In this document: in pieces, positions 1-8,282 of the stretch
Numbering within the stretch: position 1 is the first letter of the stretch
Layout of the letters: each line of letters opens with the position of its first letter
Source of the DNA: Acidobacteriota bacterium
GTDB taxonomy: Bacteria > Acidobacteriota > Vicinamibacteria > Vicinamibacterales > UBA2999
DNA: 64,000 nucleotides
NCBI GenBank assembly: GCA_030650395.1
Contig: JAUSDY010000078.1
Location: 101,419 to 165,418 of the forward strand
Reading direction: 5' to 3'
Translations under genes and position numbers: made by a program
The notes under the pieces: model-generated
The model's input: only the letters and a program-made list of their open reading frames with translations
What the model was told of the DNA's origin: nothing
Database searches by the model: none

Positions 1-45
1 GGCCAAGTCGGAAACAGTCGTCACTTACGTCGAACTACAGTCCAT

Positions 46-71
46 GGGCCGTTAACGTTCAAAAACGGCCC
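46..71. repeat. Short inverted repeat upstream of argH stop
   Basis: Arms GGGCCGTT (46-53) and AACGGCCC (64-71) enclose a 10-base loop. It lies beyond the argH stop on the minus strand, so it could act as a transcription end hairpin, but no T-run follows it. The arm sequence resembles the GGGCCGTTCC palindrome at 28778-28800, so it may be a diverged member of the same dispersed family. The rest of bases 1-143 shows no gene. Confidence 0.4.
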
Positions 72-143
72 GGACATTCATGTAGAGGGCGGGAAGCGCC
101 TGATCGGTCGGTAGACCGGAAAGCACAGGGCAAACGGAATATA

Positions 144-1532
144 TCAAAGGGATGCTCCGCGGGCAAGCCACGCCCGTGTTTCGGCCAGGGCGGCCCCCAC
201 GGCATCCGGATGTGTGGACTGGGGGGTGGTTCGCGCCCGGACCGACGCGGCCGCCGTGACCTTCGCCTTGACGTCGTCGCCAAAGAGGGCGCTCGACTCG
301 CGCCATTCCGCCAGCGAGAGCGCCTCGAAATCGCGCCCTTCGGTGAGCAGGCGGCGCACCAGCGCGCCGACCACTTCATGGGCCTGGCGAAACGGCATGC
401 CGCGCGCGACCAGGTAGTCGGCGACGTCGGTCGCCAGCAGCAGGCCCGATGCGGCGCGCCCCGTGCGTTCGGGATGCAGCGTGAGCTTGCCGATCACCGC
501 GGCCGTGGCGTCGAGAGAAACGGCGAGCGTGTCTTCAGCGTCGAAGAGCGGTTCCTTGTCTTCCTGCAGGTCCTTGTTGTACCCGGTCGGCAGCCCTTTC
601 ATCGTGACGAGGAAACCGGTGAGGTGCCCAATCGCGCGTCCAGCCTTGCCTCGCACGAGCTCGAGCGGATCCGGATTTTTCTTCTGCGGCATCATGCTGC
701 TGCCGGTGGCCGACGAATCGGCCAGCTCGAAGAATGAGAATTCCTCGCCGGTCATCAGGATGAAGTCTTCCGCGATCCGCGACAGGTGCACCATGCACAG
801 CGACACGGCGTGCAGGAAGCTGACGGCGAAGTCGCGATCCGACGAGGCGTCCATGCTGTTGGCGACCACGCGCGAGAAGCCAAGCGCCGTGGCGAGCGCG
901 GCGGTATCGACGGGATAGCCGGTGCCGGCGATCGCGCCGGAGCCGAGCGGCAGCGCATCCGCCTCGTCACGCGCGTGTTCGAGGCGGGCATGATCGCGAC
1001 GCAGTGCCGCGGCGTGGCTCAACAGAAAGTGCGAGACCAGCACGGGCATGGCGCGGCGCATATGCGTGTACGACGGCATCAGGGCGTCGCCGGCACGCTC
1101 GGCTTGATCGGCAAACGCCGCGATCGCCGCGCGCAGCCGCTGTTGGAGGAGCGGGATGCGGCGCCGCAGATACAGCCGGAGATCCACCGACACTTGCTCG
1201 TTGCGGGACCGGCCGGTGTGCAGACGGCGGCCCGCATCGCCGATGCGCGCGACCAGCTGGCGCTCGACGAAGCTGTGCACATCCTCGTCGTCGCCATTCA
1301 CCCACGATGGATCGTTCCGGCCGTGTTCGAGGATCTCGGTCAGCGCGGTGGCAATCGCCCTGGCATCTGCCGCGTCCAGCACGCCCGCGCGGGCCAGGGC
1401 GCCGGCCCACGCCAGGCTGCCGGCGACATCGTCTTCGAAGAGGCGGCGATCGAACGGAAACGACACGCCGAAATCGAACGCCGCAGGATCGGGAGCGGAA
1501 TCAAAACGGCCAGACCATAAATGCTGTGACAT
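144..1532 (-). CDS. argH: Argininosuccinate lyase
   Basis: This enzyme splits argininosuccinate into arginine and fumarate, the last step of arginine synthesis, in the cytosol. The 462-residue product has the usual family length. It keeps the substrate-binding TGRSRNEQV block near residue 105 and the fumarase/aspartase signature GSSMMPQKKNPD near residue 275, which holds the mobile catalytic-serine loop. It is the last gene of the minus-strand argR-argG-argH set, 38 bases after argG. The gap to argG is filled by an 8-bp tandem repeat. Nothing suggests inactivation, in contrast to the odd ArgG upstream. Confidence 0.96.
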   Translation of the reverse strand: MSQHLWSGRFDSAPDPAAFDFGVSFPFDRRLFEDDVAGSLAWAGALARAGVLDAADARAIATALTEILEHGRNDPSWVNGDDEDVHSFVERQLVARIGDAGRRLHTGRSRNEQVSVDLRLYLRRRIPLLQQRLRAAIAAFADQAERAGDALMPSYTHMRRAMPVLVSHFLLSHAAALRRDHARLEHARDEADALPLGSGAIAGTGYPVDTAALATALGFSRVVANSMDASSDRDFAVSFLHAVSLCMVHLSRIAEDFILMTGEEFSFFELADSSATGSSMMPQKKNPDPLELVRGKAGRAIGHLTGFLVTMKGLPTGYNKDLQEDKEPLFDAEDTLAVSLDATAAVIGKLTLHPERTGRAASGLLLATDVADYLVARGMPFRQAHEVVGALVRRLLTEGRDFEALSLAEWRESSALFGDDVKAKVTAAASVRARTTPQSTHPDAVGAALAETRAWLARGASL

Positions 1533-1535
1533 GTC

Positions 1536-1580
1536 GGTTCAGGGGTTCAGGGGTTCAGGGGTTCAGAGGTTCAGGGGTTC
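1536..1580. repeat. 8-bp tandem repeat GGTTCAGG, about 5.6 copies
   Basis: Five and a half near-identical GGTTCAGG units fill the argG-argH junction. The array runs into the last codons of argG and supplies its TGA stop (1571-1573). The ArgG C-terminus is also slightly shorter than canonical, so the array may have replaced the original 3' end. A similar short GCTTGAGG array lies after pntB at 59453-59476. Confidence 0.8.
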
Positions 1581-2626
1581 GCCGATCGGCCCACCACACG
1601 ACAGTCGCCCTTGAAGAGGCGGATGCGGACCGTGCCGGTCACGCCGGATTGCACGGCTCCGACCGAGGCGTCGAGCGCCGAGCGGAGACGATCGAACCAG
1701 TCGCCGCGATCGATCGCGTCGGCGTAGGTGCTCGAGAGCGTGCGCAGGAAGCGGTCGACGTTATCGGACGACACGAAGCGCTCGAGCTCGGAATGCGCCA
1801 GGTGCAGCACGGCGGCCGCAGGCGCCTCGTAGACGGCGCGGGATCGGCTACCGTCCGAGTGGTTCTTGACGCGCTCGAGCCGGCCGCAGCCATGCTCGCC
1901 GGCAATCGTCGAGAGACTTTCGATCAGCTCAACGAGCGGCATCACGACGCCGTTGATGCCGGTTGGCGCGCCGTGCTCGAACGAGATCGCCACCGTCGCG
2001 GGTTGCGCGGGCGTCTGGGCCAGCGGCCGCGTGATCTTGAACAGCGTTTCCGGCGCCTCTTCAGCCGCGTCGTCGCCGCGCCGCCCAATCGTTCGGCCCC
2101 ACAGGTTATCGTCGACCCGTTCTTCAGTCAGGCCCGCCGATGAAATGCCAAGGCGATCGGCATAACCGGCAATCGCCGCATTGGCCAGGCCCCATTCGTC
2201 GACGAGCGCGAGCTCGGTCAGCGAGGGATCGAGCGCGCGCAGCGGCCTGGCGAGGCGAACGCGATCGCGGCCCGAGCAGCCGTGCGCGACGATGGTGGCG
2301 TTTTCGAGGCGGGCGATCTCGGCGAGCTTCTTCGCGATCATCGGGCGGCCGAGCGCGGTCGCCATCGGGTAGCGCCCCTCAGACAGCGCATCGGCCTTCA
2401 GCGTCGGCAGCACGAAATCACGGACGAACTCTTCGCGGGTGTCGAGCACGTGGCTGCGGATCGCGCCGGACGCCATGGCGCGTTCACGCACCGCGACCAG
2501 ATCGGCCGACTGGCCCAGGTCGAGCGTGACGGTTATGACGTCGGCATCGCCGCGCTCGACCAGCCATGGAATGGCGACCGACGATCGCAGGCCCCCCGAG
2601 TACGCAAGCACAATCGATTTCTTCAT
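1571..2626 (-). CDS. argG: Divergent short argininosuccinate synthase
   Basis: ArgG joins citrulline and aspartate using ATP. The product has 351 residues, against roughly 400 for usual bacterial ArgG. Whole-length similarity is clear: REEFVRDFV (64-72), EGRYPMATALGRP (83-95), DDNLWGRTI (172-180), VVMPLVELIE, SRAVYEAP and VTGTVRIRLFKG. However, the N-terminal ATP pyrophosphatase loop reads AYSGGLRSS (8-16) where the family has AYSGGLDTS. The aspartate/citrulline loop after HGC (115-117) is two residues shorter, reading SGRDRVR where the family has TGKGNDQVR, so the Gly-Asn pair is lost. The gene starts 6 bases after argR and precedes argH, so context argues for a working arginine enzyme. It may be a lineage-specific variant or one needing another partner. 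Confidence 0.85.
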   Translation of the reverse strand: MKKSIVLAYSGGLRSSVAIPWLVERGDADVITVTLDLGQSADLVAVRERAMASGAIRSHVLDTREEFVRDFVLPTLKADALSEGRYPMATALGRPMIAKKLAEIARLENATIVAHGCSGRDRVRLARPLRALDPSLTELALVDEWGLANAAIAGYADRLGISSAGLTEERVDDNLWGRTIGRRGDDAAEEAPETLFKITRPLAQTPAQPATVAISFEHGAPTGINGVVMPLVELIESLSTIAGEHGCGRLERVKNHSDGSRSRAVYEAPAAAVLHLAHSELERFVSSDNVDRFLRTLSSTYADAIDRGDWFDRLRSALDASVGAVQSGVTGTVRIRLFKGDCRVVGRSANP

Positions 2627-2632
2627 ACGGCG

Positions 2633-3085
2633 TTATTCATCCGCGAACGCCTGGAGCCTCTTGACGACCGCCAGCGCGTTCTTCGGGTCGCGCGCGATGA
2701 TCAAAATAGTGTCGTCACCCGCCAGGGTCCCCACGACCTCAGGCAGCTTGGCCCGGTCGATGGCGAGTCCCAGCAACTGCGCCTGGCCCGGCCCGGTGCG
2801 CAACACCACGAGCTGCTGCACCGGCTCGAGCGTCACCAGGTATTCCGACAGCGCCCGGGCCAGCGTCCCGAACGCGGTGGTCTGGGGCGTATTGTCCACA
2901 CTCGACGGCTGATAGGCCCCGTCGGCCGAGCGCTTGAGCAGCCCGAGCTCCTTGATGTCTCTCGAGAGCGTGGCCTGCGTCACGGCAAAGCCGCGGGCTG
3001 CCAGCCGCTGCCGCAGCTGCTCCTGGTTACGCACGGCCTCGTGCTCCACCACGTCGAGGATGGCCGATTGACGGCGAGCCTTCAT
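2633..3085 (-). CDS. argR: Arginine repressor ArgR
   Basis: ArgR is an arginine-sensing hexameric repressor of arginine biosynthesis. From the ATG at 3085 it is 150 residues, the normal family size; an upstream ATG would add 10 residues and run into the promoter. The N-terminal winged helix includes the conserved [10 protein letters not shown] block, and the C-terminal half has the [15 protein letters not shown] segment of the arginine-binding/oligomerisation domain. It faces away from argC across a 107-base gap, so it can autoregulate its own argR-argG-argH unit and control argCBDAJF from one site. Confidence 0.94.
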   Translation of the reverse strand: MKARRQSAILDVVEHEAVRNQEQLRQRLAARGFAVTQATLSRDIKELGLLKRSADGAYQPSSVDNTPQTTAFGTLARALSEYLVTLEPVQQLVVLRTGPGQAQLLGLAIDRAKLPEVVGTLAGDDTILIIARDPKNALAVVKRLQAFADE

Positions 3086-3106
3086 ATTTATGCGCCTAAG
3101 TGAATC

Positions 3107-3112
3107 AGTATA
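3107..3112 (-). promoter_or_regulatory. Probable -10 of argRGH promoter
   Basis: On the minus strand TATACT lies about 22 bases before the argR start. No convincing -35 hexamer is visible at 17-18 bases. The flanking TGATTCA resembles half of an ARG box (consensus TGAAT...ATTCA), so ArgR may bind here. This reading is from sequence only. Confidence 0.4.
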
Positions 3113-3145
3113 CACACGAATCCAGCTGTTTATGCCCGAAAACCA

Positions 3146-3175
3146 TTGACAGAGACGAAATTATTCATGTATAAC
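3146..3175 (+). promoter_or_regulatory. Sigma-70 promoter of argCBDAJF with possible ARG box
   Basis: TTGACA (3146-3151) and TATAAC (3170-3175) are spaced 18 bases apart, just before argC. The spacer contains ATTATTCATG, which resembles an ARG-box half site, so ArgR bound here would cover the -10. The predicted RNA start is only about 11 bases before the argC ATG, giving a very short leader. Confidence 0.65.
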
Positions 3176-3192
3176 TATTCTTTCTTACGCAT

Positions 3193-4230
3193 ATGGATAC
3201 AGAGGTCATCAGCGAAACGGAAGGGGACCAGCGCGGCCATAACAGGCTGATCCGCGTGGCTGTGGCGGGTGCCACTGGCTTTGCAGGGCAGGAGTTGATC
3301 CGCCTCCTTGCGCGGCACCCGAACGTCACGATCACGGCCGCCACCGCTTCGCAGGCGACCAGCACGCCGCGCCGCCTGCCGTCGCTCGCCAAGATCTGGG
3401 ACGGCACGGTCGTGCCGCTCAACGCGGCCGCGTTCGCTGCGGATGCCGTGTTCCTGGCGCTCCCCGAGTCAGCGTCAGCGGAGATTGCGCCGGCGCTGCT
3501 CGCGTCGGGGCTGCGCGTGATCGACTTGTCGGGCGCGTTCCGCTTGAGGAATGACGCCGCGCGCGAGAAGTGGTACCCGGCGACCAAGTCGCTGCCGGCC
3601 GGCGTCGCGTATGGGCTGACGGAATTCGAGTCTGACGCTATTCGCGGCGCGAAGTTGCTGTCGAACCCCGGCTGCTACCCCACGGCGTCGCTCCTGGGCC
3701 TGTTGCCGCTCGAGCGCGCTGGCCTGCTGCAGCCTGGCGCCGATATCGTGATCGATGCGAAGTCGGGGATTTCTGGCGCGGGGAAAGCGGCGACCGATCG
3801 GACGCATTTTTCCGAGAACCACGGCAGTGTGGCGGCCTACAACCCGTTTGGCCATCGCCATACGCCGGAAATGGAACAGGCGCTCGGGCGCGGCGTGACG
3901 TTCGTGCCGCACCTGGTGCCGCTCGACCGGGGCATTCTCGCGAGCCTCTATGCCCGCCTGGTGCCCGGCACGACGGCGGCGGCGGTGACCGCGGCTTACG
4001 AGCGCGCCTACGCGGCAGCGCCGTTCGTGCGCCTGACGGGAGACGCGCTCCCCGAAATCAAGCACGTGGCGCACACGAACTTCTGCGACATCGGTTGGAA
4101 GGTCGACGAAGCCGGCGCGCGGATATTCGTGGTGAGCGTGATCGATAACCTCGTGAAGGGCGCGGCTGGGCAGGCGATTCAGAACTTCAACGTGATGTTC
4201 GGACTGGATCAGAAGGCGGGTCTGCTATGA
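3193..4230 (+). CDS. argC: N-acetyl-gamma-glutamyl-phosphate reductase
   Basis: ArgC reduces N-acetylglutamyl phosphate to the semialdehyde with NADPH, the third step of arginine synthesis. The 345-residue product has the nucleotide-binding AVAGATGFAGQELIRLL near residue 22 and the active-site SNPGCYPT with Cys161. The chosen ATG gives about 20 residues before the Rossmann fold. No Shine-Dalgarno motif is seen before it, and the promoter lies only about 18 bases upstream. A purine-rich stretch at 3219-3226 could serve a later start, but no good start codon follows at the right distance. It heads the plus-strand arg operon and overlaps argB by 4 bases (ATGA). Confidence 0.95.
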   Translation: MDTEVISETEGDQRGHNRLIRVAVAGATGFAGQELIRLLARHPNVTITAATASQATSTPRRLPSLAKIWDGTVVPLNAAAFAADAVFLALPESASAEIAPALLASGLRVIDLSGAFRLRNDAAREKWYPATKSLPAGVAYGLTEFESDAIRGAKLLSNPGCYPTASLLGLLPLERAGLLQPGADIVIDAKSGISGAGKAATDRTHFSENHGSVAAYNPFGHRHTPEMEQALGRGVTFVPHLVPLDRGILASLYARLVPGTTAAAVTAAYERAYAAAPFVRLTGDALPEIKHVAHTNFCDIGWKVDEAGARIFVVSVIDNLVKGAAGQAIQNFNVMFGLDQKAGLL

Positions 4231-5039
4231 AGAACCGGCCCGTGGTGCTCAAGCTCGGCGGCGAGCTGCTCGAAGGCCCTGGCACGCTGACCGCGATTGC
4301 CAAGGTGATCAAACGCGCGTCAGCGAAGCGCCCGCTGATCGTCATCCATGGCGGCGGCCGCGAGATCGATGCCGCGCTGGCCCAGGTCGGCATCCCCAAG
4401 CGCCAGGTCGATGGCTTGCGGGTGACGGATCCGGAAACGCTCGACATCGTGGTGTCGGTGCTCGCCGGATCGATCAACACGCGGTTTGTCGCGGCGATCA
4501 ACAGCGTAGGCGGCAAGGCCGTGGGGTTGACGGGAGGCGATGCCGGCGTGGCGCCGGTGAAGAAGGCGGCGCCGCACAAGGCGACCAGCGGCGACACCGT
4601 CGATCTCGGGATGGTGGGCACGCCTGATAAGGCGCCCGCTCCTGCGCTCCTGGCCCTGTTGTGCAAGGCGGGATACGTGCCGGTGATCGCGTGCATCAGC
4701 GCGTCGAAAGACGGGAAGCTGTTCAACGTGAATGCCGACACGCTGGCCGGAAGCCTGGCCGCGCGCGTGAAGGCCAAGCGGCTGGTGATCGCGGGCGGCA
4801 CCGCGGGCGTGCTCGACAAGCGCGGGCAAACGATTCCGCGGCTGAACAGCACGCAGATCGCGAAGCTGGTGACGTCGGGTACGGCCAACGCGGGCATGGT
4901 CGCCAAGCTGACCGCCTGCCAGGCCGCGCTCAAGGGCGGCGCCAGCAGCGTCGTGATCGTGGATGGACGCCAGGCCTCGAGGCTCGCGAAGGCAGTGGCC
5001 CTGGAGAAAACCACCGCCACGTCGAGGGTCGTGAAGTAA
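4227..5039 (+). CDS. argB: Acetylglutamate kinase
   Basis: ArgB phosphorylates N-acetylglutamate, usually the arginine-feedback step. The 270-residue protein has the amino-acid-kinase N-terminal VLKLGGELL, the VIHGGGREID glycine-rich loop near residue 40, and NVNADTLAGSLAA near residue 171. Length is slightly below the usual 280-300. I do not see an extra N-terminal helix of the kind linked to arginine-sensitive hexameric forms, so feedback control may rest elsewhere (inference). Its start overlaps the argC stop as ATGA and argD follows 6 bases after its stop. Confidence 0.94.
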   Translation: MKNRPVVLKLGGELLEGPGTLTAIAKVIKRASAKRPLIVIHGGGREIDAALAQVGIPKRQVDGLRVTDPETLDIVVSVLAGSINTRFVAAINSVGGKAVGLTGGDAGVAPVKKAAPHKATSGDTVDLGMVGTPDKAPAPALLALLCKAGYVPVIACISASKDGKLFNVNADTLAGSLAARVKAKRLVIAGGTAGVLDKRGQTIPRLNSTQIAKLVTSGTANAGMVAKLTACQAALKGGASSVVIVDGRQASRLAKAVALEKTTATSRVVK

Positions 5040-5045
5040 ACGCCG

Positions 5046-6272
5046 ATGACTACAAACGCACAGACCGTCACCGCGCTCGAAGCGCAGCACGTGCTTCAAA
5101 CCTACCAGCGGCAGCCCGTGGTGTTTGTCCGCGGCGAAGGCACGCGCCTGTTCGATGACAGCGGCCGCGCCTATCTCGATTTCATCTCGGGAATCGGCGT
5201 GGTGGTGTTGGGCCACGGCCATCCGGGGCTCGCGGCGGTGATCGCGGATCAGGCGAAGACCCTGATTCACACCTCGAACCTCTACTACCACCCGCTGCAA
5301 GGACAGCTCGCGGCGAAGCTGGCGTCGCTCTCGGGGCTGCAGCGCGCGTTCTTCTGCAATAGCGGCACCGAGGCCGTTGAAGCGTGCCTGAAGTTCGCGC
5401 GCCGCTATTGGTACTCGCAGGGCGTCAAGAACCGGACCGGCTACGTCGCGCTCGAACACGGTTTCTCGGGTCGTACCATGGGTGCGTTGTCGGTGACCGC
5501 CAACGCGCACTATCGCGATCCGTTCGGCCCGCTCGTGCCGGGCGTCACGTTCGTGGCGCCCGACGATGTGGCGGGGCTGGAGGCGGCGGTGAACGACACG
5601 ACCGCTGCGATTATTGCCGAGCCGATCCAGGGTGAAGGCGGCGTGCGGCCCCTCTCCCCGGATTTCGCCGCCGCGATCGCGCGGGTGACGAAGAACACCG
5701 GGACGCTGTTGATCGCCGACGAGATTCAGTGCGGCCTCGGGCGCACCGGCCGGCCGTTCCACTTCCAGGCGTTCGGGTGGTCGCCGGATCTCGTCACCGT
5801 CGGCAAGGCGATCGGGTCGGGCATTCCGATCGGCGCGGCGCTCGTGGCGGAACACGTCGCCAAGCAGATTTTCGCGGGCGACCACGGCACGACATACGGC
5901 GGCAACCTGCTGTCGACACGCGCCGCCATTTACGTGCTCGAGCAGCTGGCCGGCCCCGTCGCGGCAAACATCAAGACGGTGGCGCCGGTGTTCGAACAAC
6001 GGTTGCTGGCGCTGCAGCAGAAGCATGCGGTCGTGCGGTCGGTGCGCGGAGCGGGATTGATGCGCGGCCTCGAGCTGGCGGTCGATGCCCAGCCGGTGAT
6101 CGACGCCGCTCTCAAGTCGGGGCTGTTGGTGAACCGGACGGCGGAACGCGTGATTCGCATGCTGCCGCCGCTCACGGTGTCGGTCGCGGAGATTGAAGAA
6201 GCCGTCGGAATTCTCGACGGTGCGTTGGCAACGGTGTCGGTCGAAGGATCGAGTATTGAGGTGAAAGCGTGA
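5046..6272 (+). CDS. argD: Acetylornithine aminotransferase
   Basis: ArgD is a PLP enzyme that converts N-acetylglutamate semialdehyde to N-acetylornithine with glutamate as amino donor. The 408-residue class III aminotransferase shows the FCNSGTEAVEACLKFAR cofactor phosphate region, IADEIQCGLGRTG, and the Schiff-base Lys254 in VTVGKAIGSG. Its stop overlaps the next gene by 4 bases. The same fold can serve succinyl-diaminopimelate or ornithine transamination, but the position between argB and argA fixes the arginine role. Confidence 0.93.
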   Translation: MTTNAQTVTALEAQHVLQTYQRQPVVFVRGEGTRLFDDSGRAYLDFISGIGVVVLGHGHPGLAAVIADQAKTLIHTSNLYYHPLQGQLAAKLASLSGLQRAFFCNSGTEAVEACLKFARRYWYSQGVKNRTGYVALEHGFSGRTMGALSVTANAHYRDPFGPLVPGVTFVAPDDVAGLEAAVNDTTAAIIAEPIQGEGGVRPLSPDFAAAIARVTKNTGTLLIADEIQCGLGRTGRPFHFQAFGWSPDLVTVGKAIGSGIPIGAALVAEHVAKQIFAGDHGTTYGGNLLSTRAAIYVLEQLAGPVAANIKTVAPVFEQRLLALQQKHAVVRSVRGAGLMRGLELAVDAQPVIDAALKSGLLVNRTAERVIRMLPPLTVSVAEIEEAVGILDGALATVSVEGSSIEVKA

Positions 6273-6952
6273 CGCTGCGAGTTGTTGTTGACAATGGGCC
6301 GGGCAAAAAGCGTCGAGCTCCCGCGACCCGTCGTTTGAAGGCGGCCGGGCCGTCCATCACGTTGCGCGCGGCGATCGCCGCCGATGCGCCGCAACTGCAC
6401 GCGCTCATCGCGTCGCACCTCGAAGAGGGGCGCCTGCTGCCCCGCGCACTCGGCGAACTGGCCATTCACGCACCGCGGTTCGTCGTAGCGGTCGCAGGTG
6501 GCGACCAACCTTCAGGTGGCGACAAACCTTCAGGTGGCGACAAACCTTTAGGTTTGTCGAACGGCGATCGGATCGTCGGCTGCGCGGAGCTGGCGCCGCT
6601 CTCCGGGTCGGTCGCCGAGGTCCGCTCACTGGTCGTCGGCCGCGACGCGCGCCGCAAGGGGCTCGGCCTGCGCATGATCGACGAGCTGGGCCGCCGTGCC
6701 CGCCGTGAAGGCTTCACGCGGTTGTGCGCGTTCGCGCACGACCCGAAGTTCTTCGTGCGGCTCGGGTTTTCGATCGTGCCGCACACCTGGGTGCCCGAAA
6801 AAATCGCGCGCGACTGCCATTCGTGTGATCTGTTCCGCAACTGCGGGCAGTACGCCGTCGTGTTGGACCTTCACGCCAGAACCTCCGTGGCAACCCTCGC
6901 GAGAACCTCCGTCGGAACCTCCGTAGGAACCCCCGTCAGTTCCCGTGTCTGA
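6269..6952 (+). CDS. argA: GNAT-type N-acetylglutamate synthase
   Basis: This is a single-domain GNAT acetyltransferase of 227 residues, likely the N-acetylglutamate synthase that primes the pathway. It lacks the amino-acid-kinase domain of E. coli ArgA and resembles the short ArgA-like form. The acetyl-CoA signature RRKGLGLRMIDELGRRARREG is near residue 130, followed by FVRLGFSIVP and a cysteine motif CHSCDLFRNCGQYAVVLDL. Two repeat-derived insertions are seen: a GGDKPS-type repeat at residues 76-97, in a loop before the core strand, and a tail of RTSVGT-like repeats at the C-terminus (6880-6940). It overlaps argD by 4 and argJ by 8 bases. Confidence 0.85.
   Translation: MTLRVVVDNGPGKKRRAPATRRLKAAGPSITLRAAIAADAPQLHALIASHLEEGRLLPRALGELAIHAPRFVVAVAGGDQPSGGDKPSGGDKPLGLSNGDRIVGCAELAPLSGSVAEVRSLVVGRDARRKGLGLRMIDELGRRARREGFTRLCAFAHDPKFFVRLGFSIVPHTWVPEKIARDCHSCDLFRNCGQYAVVLDLHARTSVATLARTSVGTSVGTPVSSRV
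6496..6559. repeat. 18-bp tandem repeat ending in a palindrome, inside argA
   Basis: Three 18-base units (6496-6513, 6514-6531, 6532-6549) are nearly identical. The last runs into a palindrome with arms CGACAAACCT (6538-6547) and AGGTTTGTCG (6550-6559). It is translated in frame as GGD(Q/K)PS repeats. The same arms flank the repeat in the glycosyltransferase gene at 47251-47334. Confidence 0.85.
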
Positions 6953-8153
6953 CGTCCGCGCGATCTCCGGCGGCGTGACGGCTCCGGCGGGCTTCCGGGC
7001 CAGCGGACTGCACTGCGGCATCAAGGCCAGCGGCAAGCCGGACCTGGCGCTGCTCGTCAGCGATAGCGCGGCTACCGCAGCGGGAATCTTCACGCTGAAT
7101 CTCGCGAAGGCCGCGCCGCTGCTCGTCTGCGAAGAACATCTCGAGAAGAGCGGCGGACGCGCGTTCGCGCTCGTGACCAACAGCGGATGCGCCAACGCGT
7201 GCACCGGCCCGCAGGGCATGGCCGATGCAAGAGAGATGGCGCAGCTCACCGCCGCCGCCGTCGGCTGCAGAGTCGAAGAGACGCTGATTGCGTCCACGGG
7301 CGTGATCGGCGTCAACCTCGAGATGGATCGCCTGCGCTCCGGCATTCCTCAAGCCGTCGCTGCCCTCTCGGACGAAGGCGGTGCGGCGGCGCGCGCGATC
7401 ATGACGACCGATCCGTTTCCGAAAGAACATGCCGTCGAGGTCACCACCAGCGTGGGCACCTTCCGCGTGGGCGGCATGGCCAAGGGCTCGGGCATGATCG
7501 AGCCGCGCATGGCGACCATGCTGGGCTACCTGACGACCGATGCCGCGGTTGATCAGGCGCTGCTGGCGCGCGCATTGACGGAGGCGTCGCGCTACACCTT
7601 CAACGCCATCACCGTCGACGGCGAGCCGTCGACCAACGATTGTGTGTTCGCGCTGGCCAACGGTGCCAGCGGCGTGGTGATCGACGAGGGCCTGTATCCG
7701 GCGCTCGTCGATGGATTCCGCGCTGTCGCCCAGGAGCTCGCGCTTGGGATCGTGCGCGGCGGCGAAGGCGCGACCAAGCTCATTGCCATCACCGTGAGCG
7801 GCGCCAAGTCGGATGCCGATGCGTGGCTCGCCGCGCGCGCGATCGCCAACTCGCTGCTTGTGAAAACCGCGATCCATGGCGGCGACCCGAACTGGGGCCG
7901 CCTGGTTGCGGCCGCCGGCCGCTCGGGCGCGGCGTTCGTGCTCGAAGGCGCGCGCGTGCAGATTGGATCGCTCGTGCTGTTCGAGAACGGCCGGCCGTTC
8001 GACGAGCGTGCGCCGCAGGCCGCCGACTACTTGATGGGCAAGGACCTGCAGATCGAGGTCGGCCTCGGCACCGGCGGCGCCCACCGCGCCACCGTCTGGA
8101 CCTGCGACCTCTCAGCCGAGTACGTCAAGATCAACGCGGAGTATCGGACGTAA
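6945..8153 (+). CDS. argJ: Glutamate/ornithine N-acetyltransferase
   Basis: ArgJ moves the acetyl group from N-acetylornithine to glutamate, recycling it. Bifunctional forms also use acetyl-CoA. The 402-residue precursor carries the self-cleavage site KGSGMIEPRMATMLG, which splits the protein before Thr191, the future nucleophile. NSGCANACTG and the C-terminal GGDPNWGRL are also present. The start is a GTG inside the argA 3' end. Since argA is also present, ArgJ may be mainly the recycling enzyme. Confidence 0.94.
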   Translation: MSDVRAISGGVTAPAGFRASGLHCGIKASGKPDLALLVSDSAATAAGIFTLNLAKAAPLLVCEEHLEKSGGRAFALVTNSGCANACTGPQGMADAREMAQLTAAAVGCRVEETLIASTGVIGVNLEMDRLRSGIPQAVAALSDEGGAAARAIMTTDPFPKEHAVEVTTSVGTFRVGGMAKGSGMIEPRMATMLGYLTTDAAVDQALLARALTEASRYTFNAITVDGEPSTNDCVFALANGASGVVIDEGLYPALVDGFRAVAQELALGIVRGGEGATKLIAITVSGAKSDADAWLAARAIANSLLVKTAIHGGDPNWGRLVAAAGRSGAAFVLEGARVQIGSLVLFENGRPFDERAPQAADYLMGKDLQIEVGLGTGGAHRATVWTCDLSAEYVKINAEYRT

Positions 8154-8158
8154 CGTCG

Positions 8159-8278
8159 ATCTCAGATCGCTGATTTCAGATTGCAGATCAATTGAAGATT
8201 TCTGACGTGAGATTCGCAAATCCGAGAATCAACAATCGGCAATTGATCAGAGATCTGAAATCAGAGATCTGAAATCGA
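8159..8278. repeat. AT-rich long inverted repeat (AGATTGCAGATCAATTG family)
   Basis: This fills the argJ-argF gap. Imperfect arms built on GATTTCAGATTGCAGATC and its complement face each other, with short ATCTGAAATC duplications near argF. The core AGATTGCAGATCAATTG is also present at 31812-31930. The base composition is far more AT-rich than the genes around it. It resembles a REP/MITE-like unit and also forms the leader just before the argF ATG. Confidence 0.8.
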
Positions 8279-8282
8279 CACC

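Noticed and set aside
1536..1580. CRISPR array
   Set aside because: The units are 8 bases with no spacers and no cas genes; it is a plain tandem repeat.
4320..6026. 568-codon minus-strand open frame opposite argB-argD
   Set aside because: It spans two well-supported genes on the other strand, has no start context and no family motif.
6496..6559. CRISPR-like repeat in argA
   Set aside because: The units are contiguous, without spacers, and lie in a coding frame.
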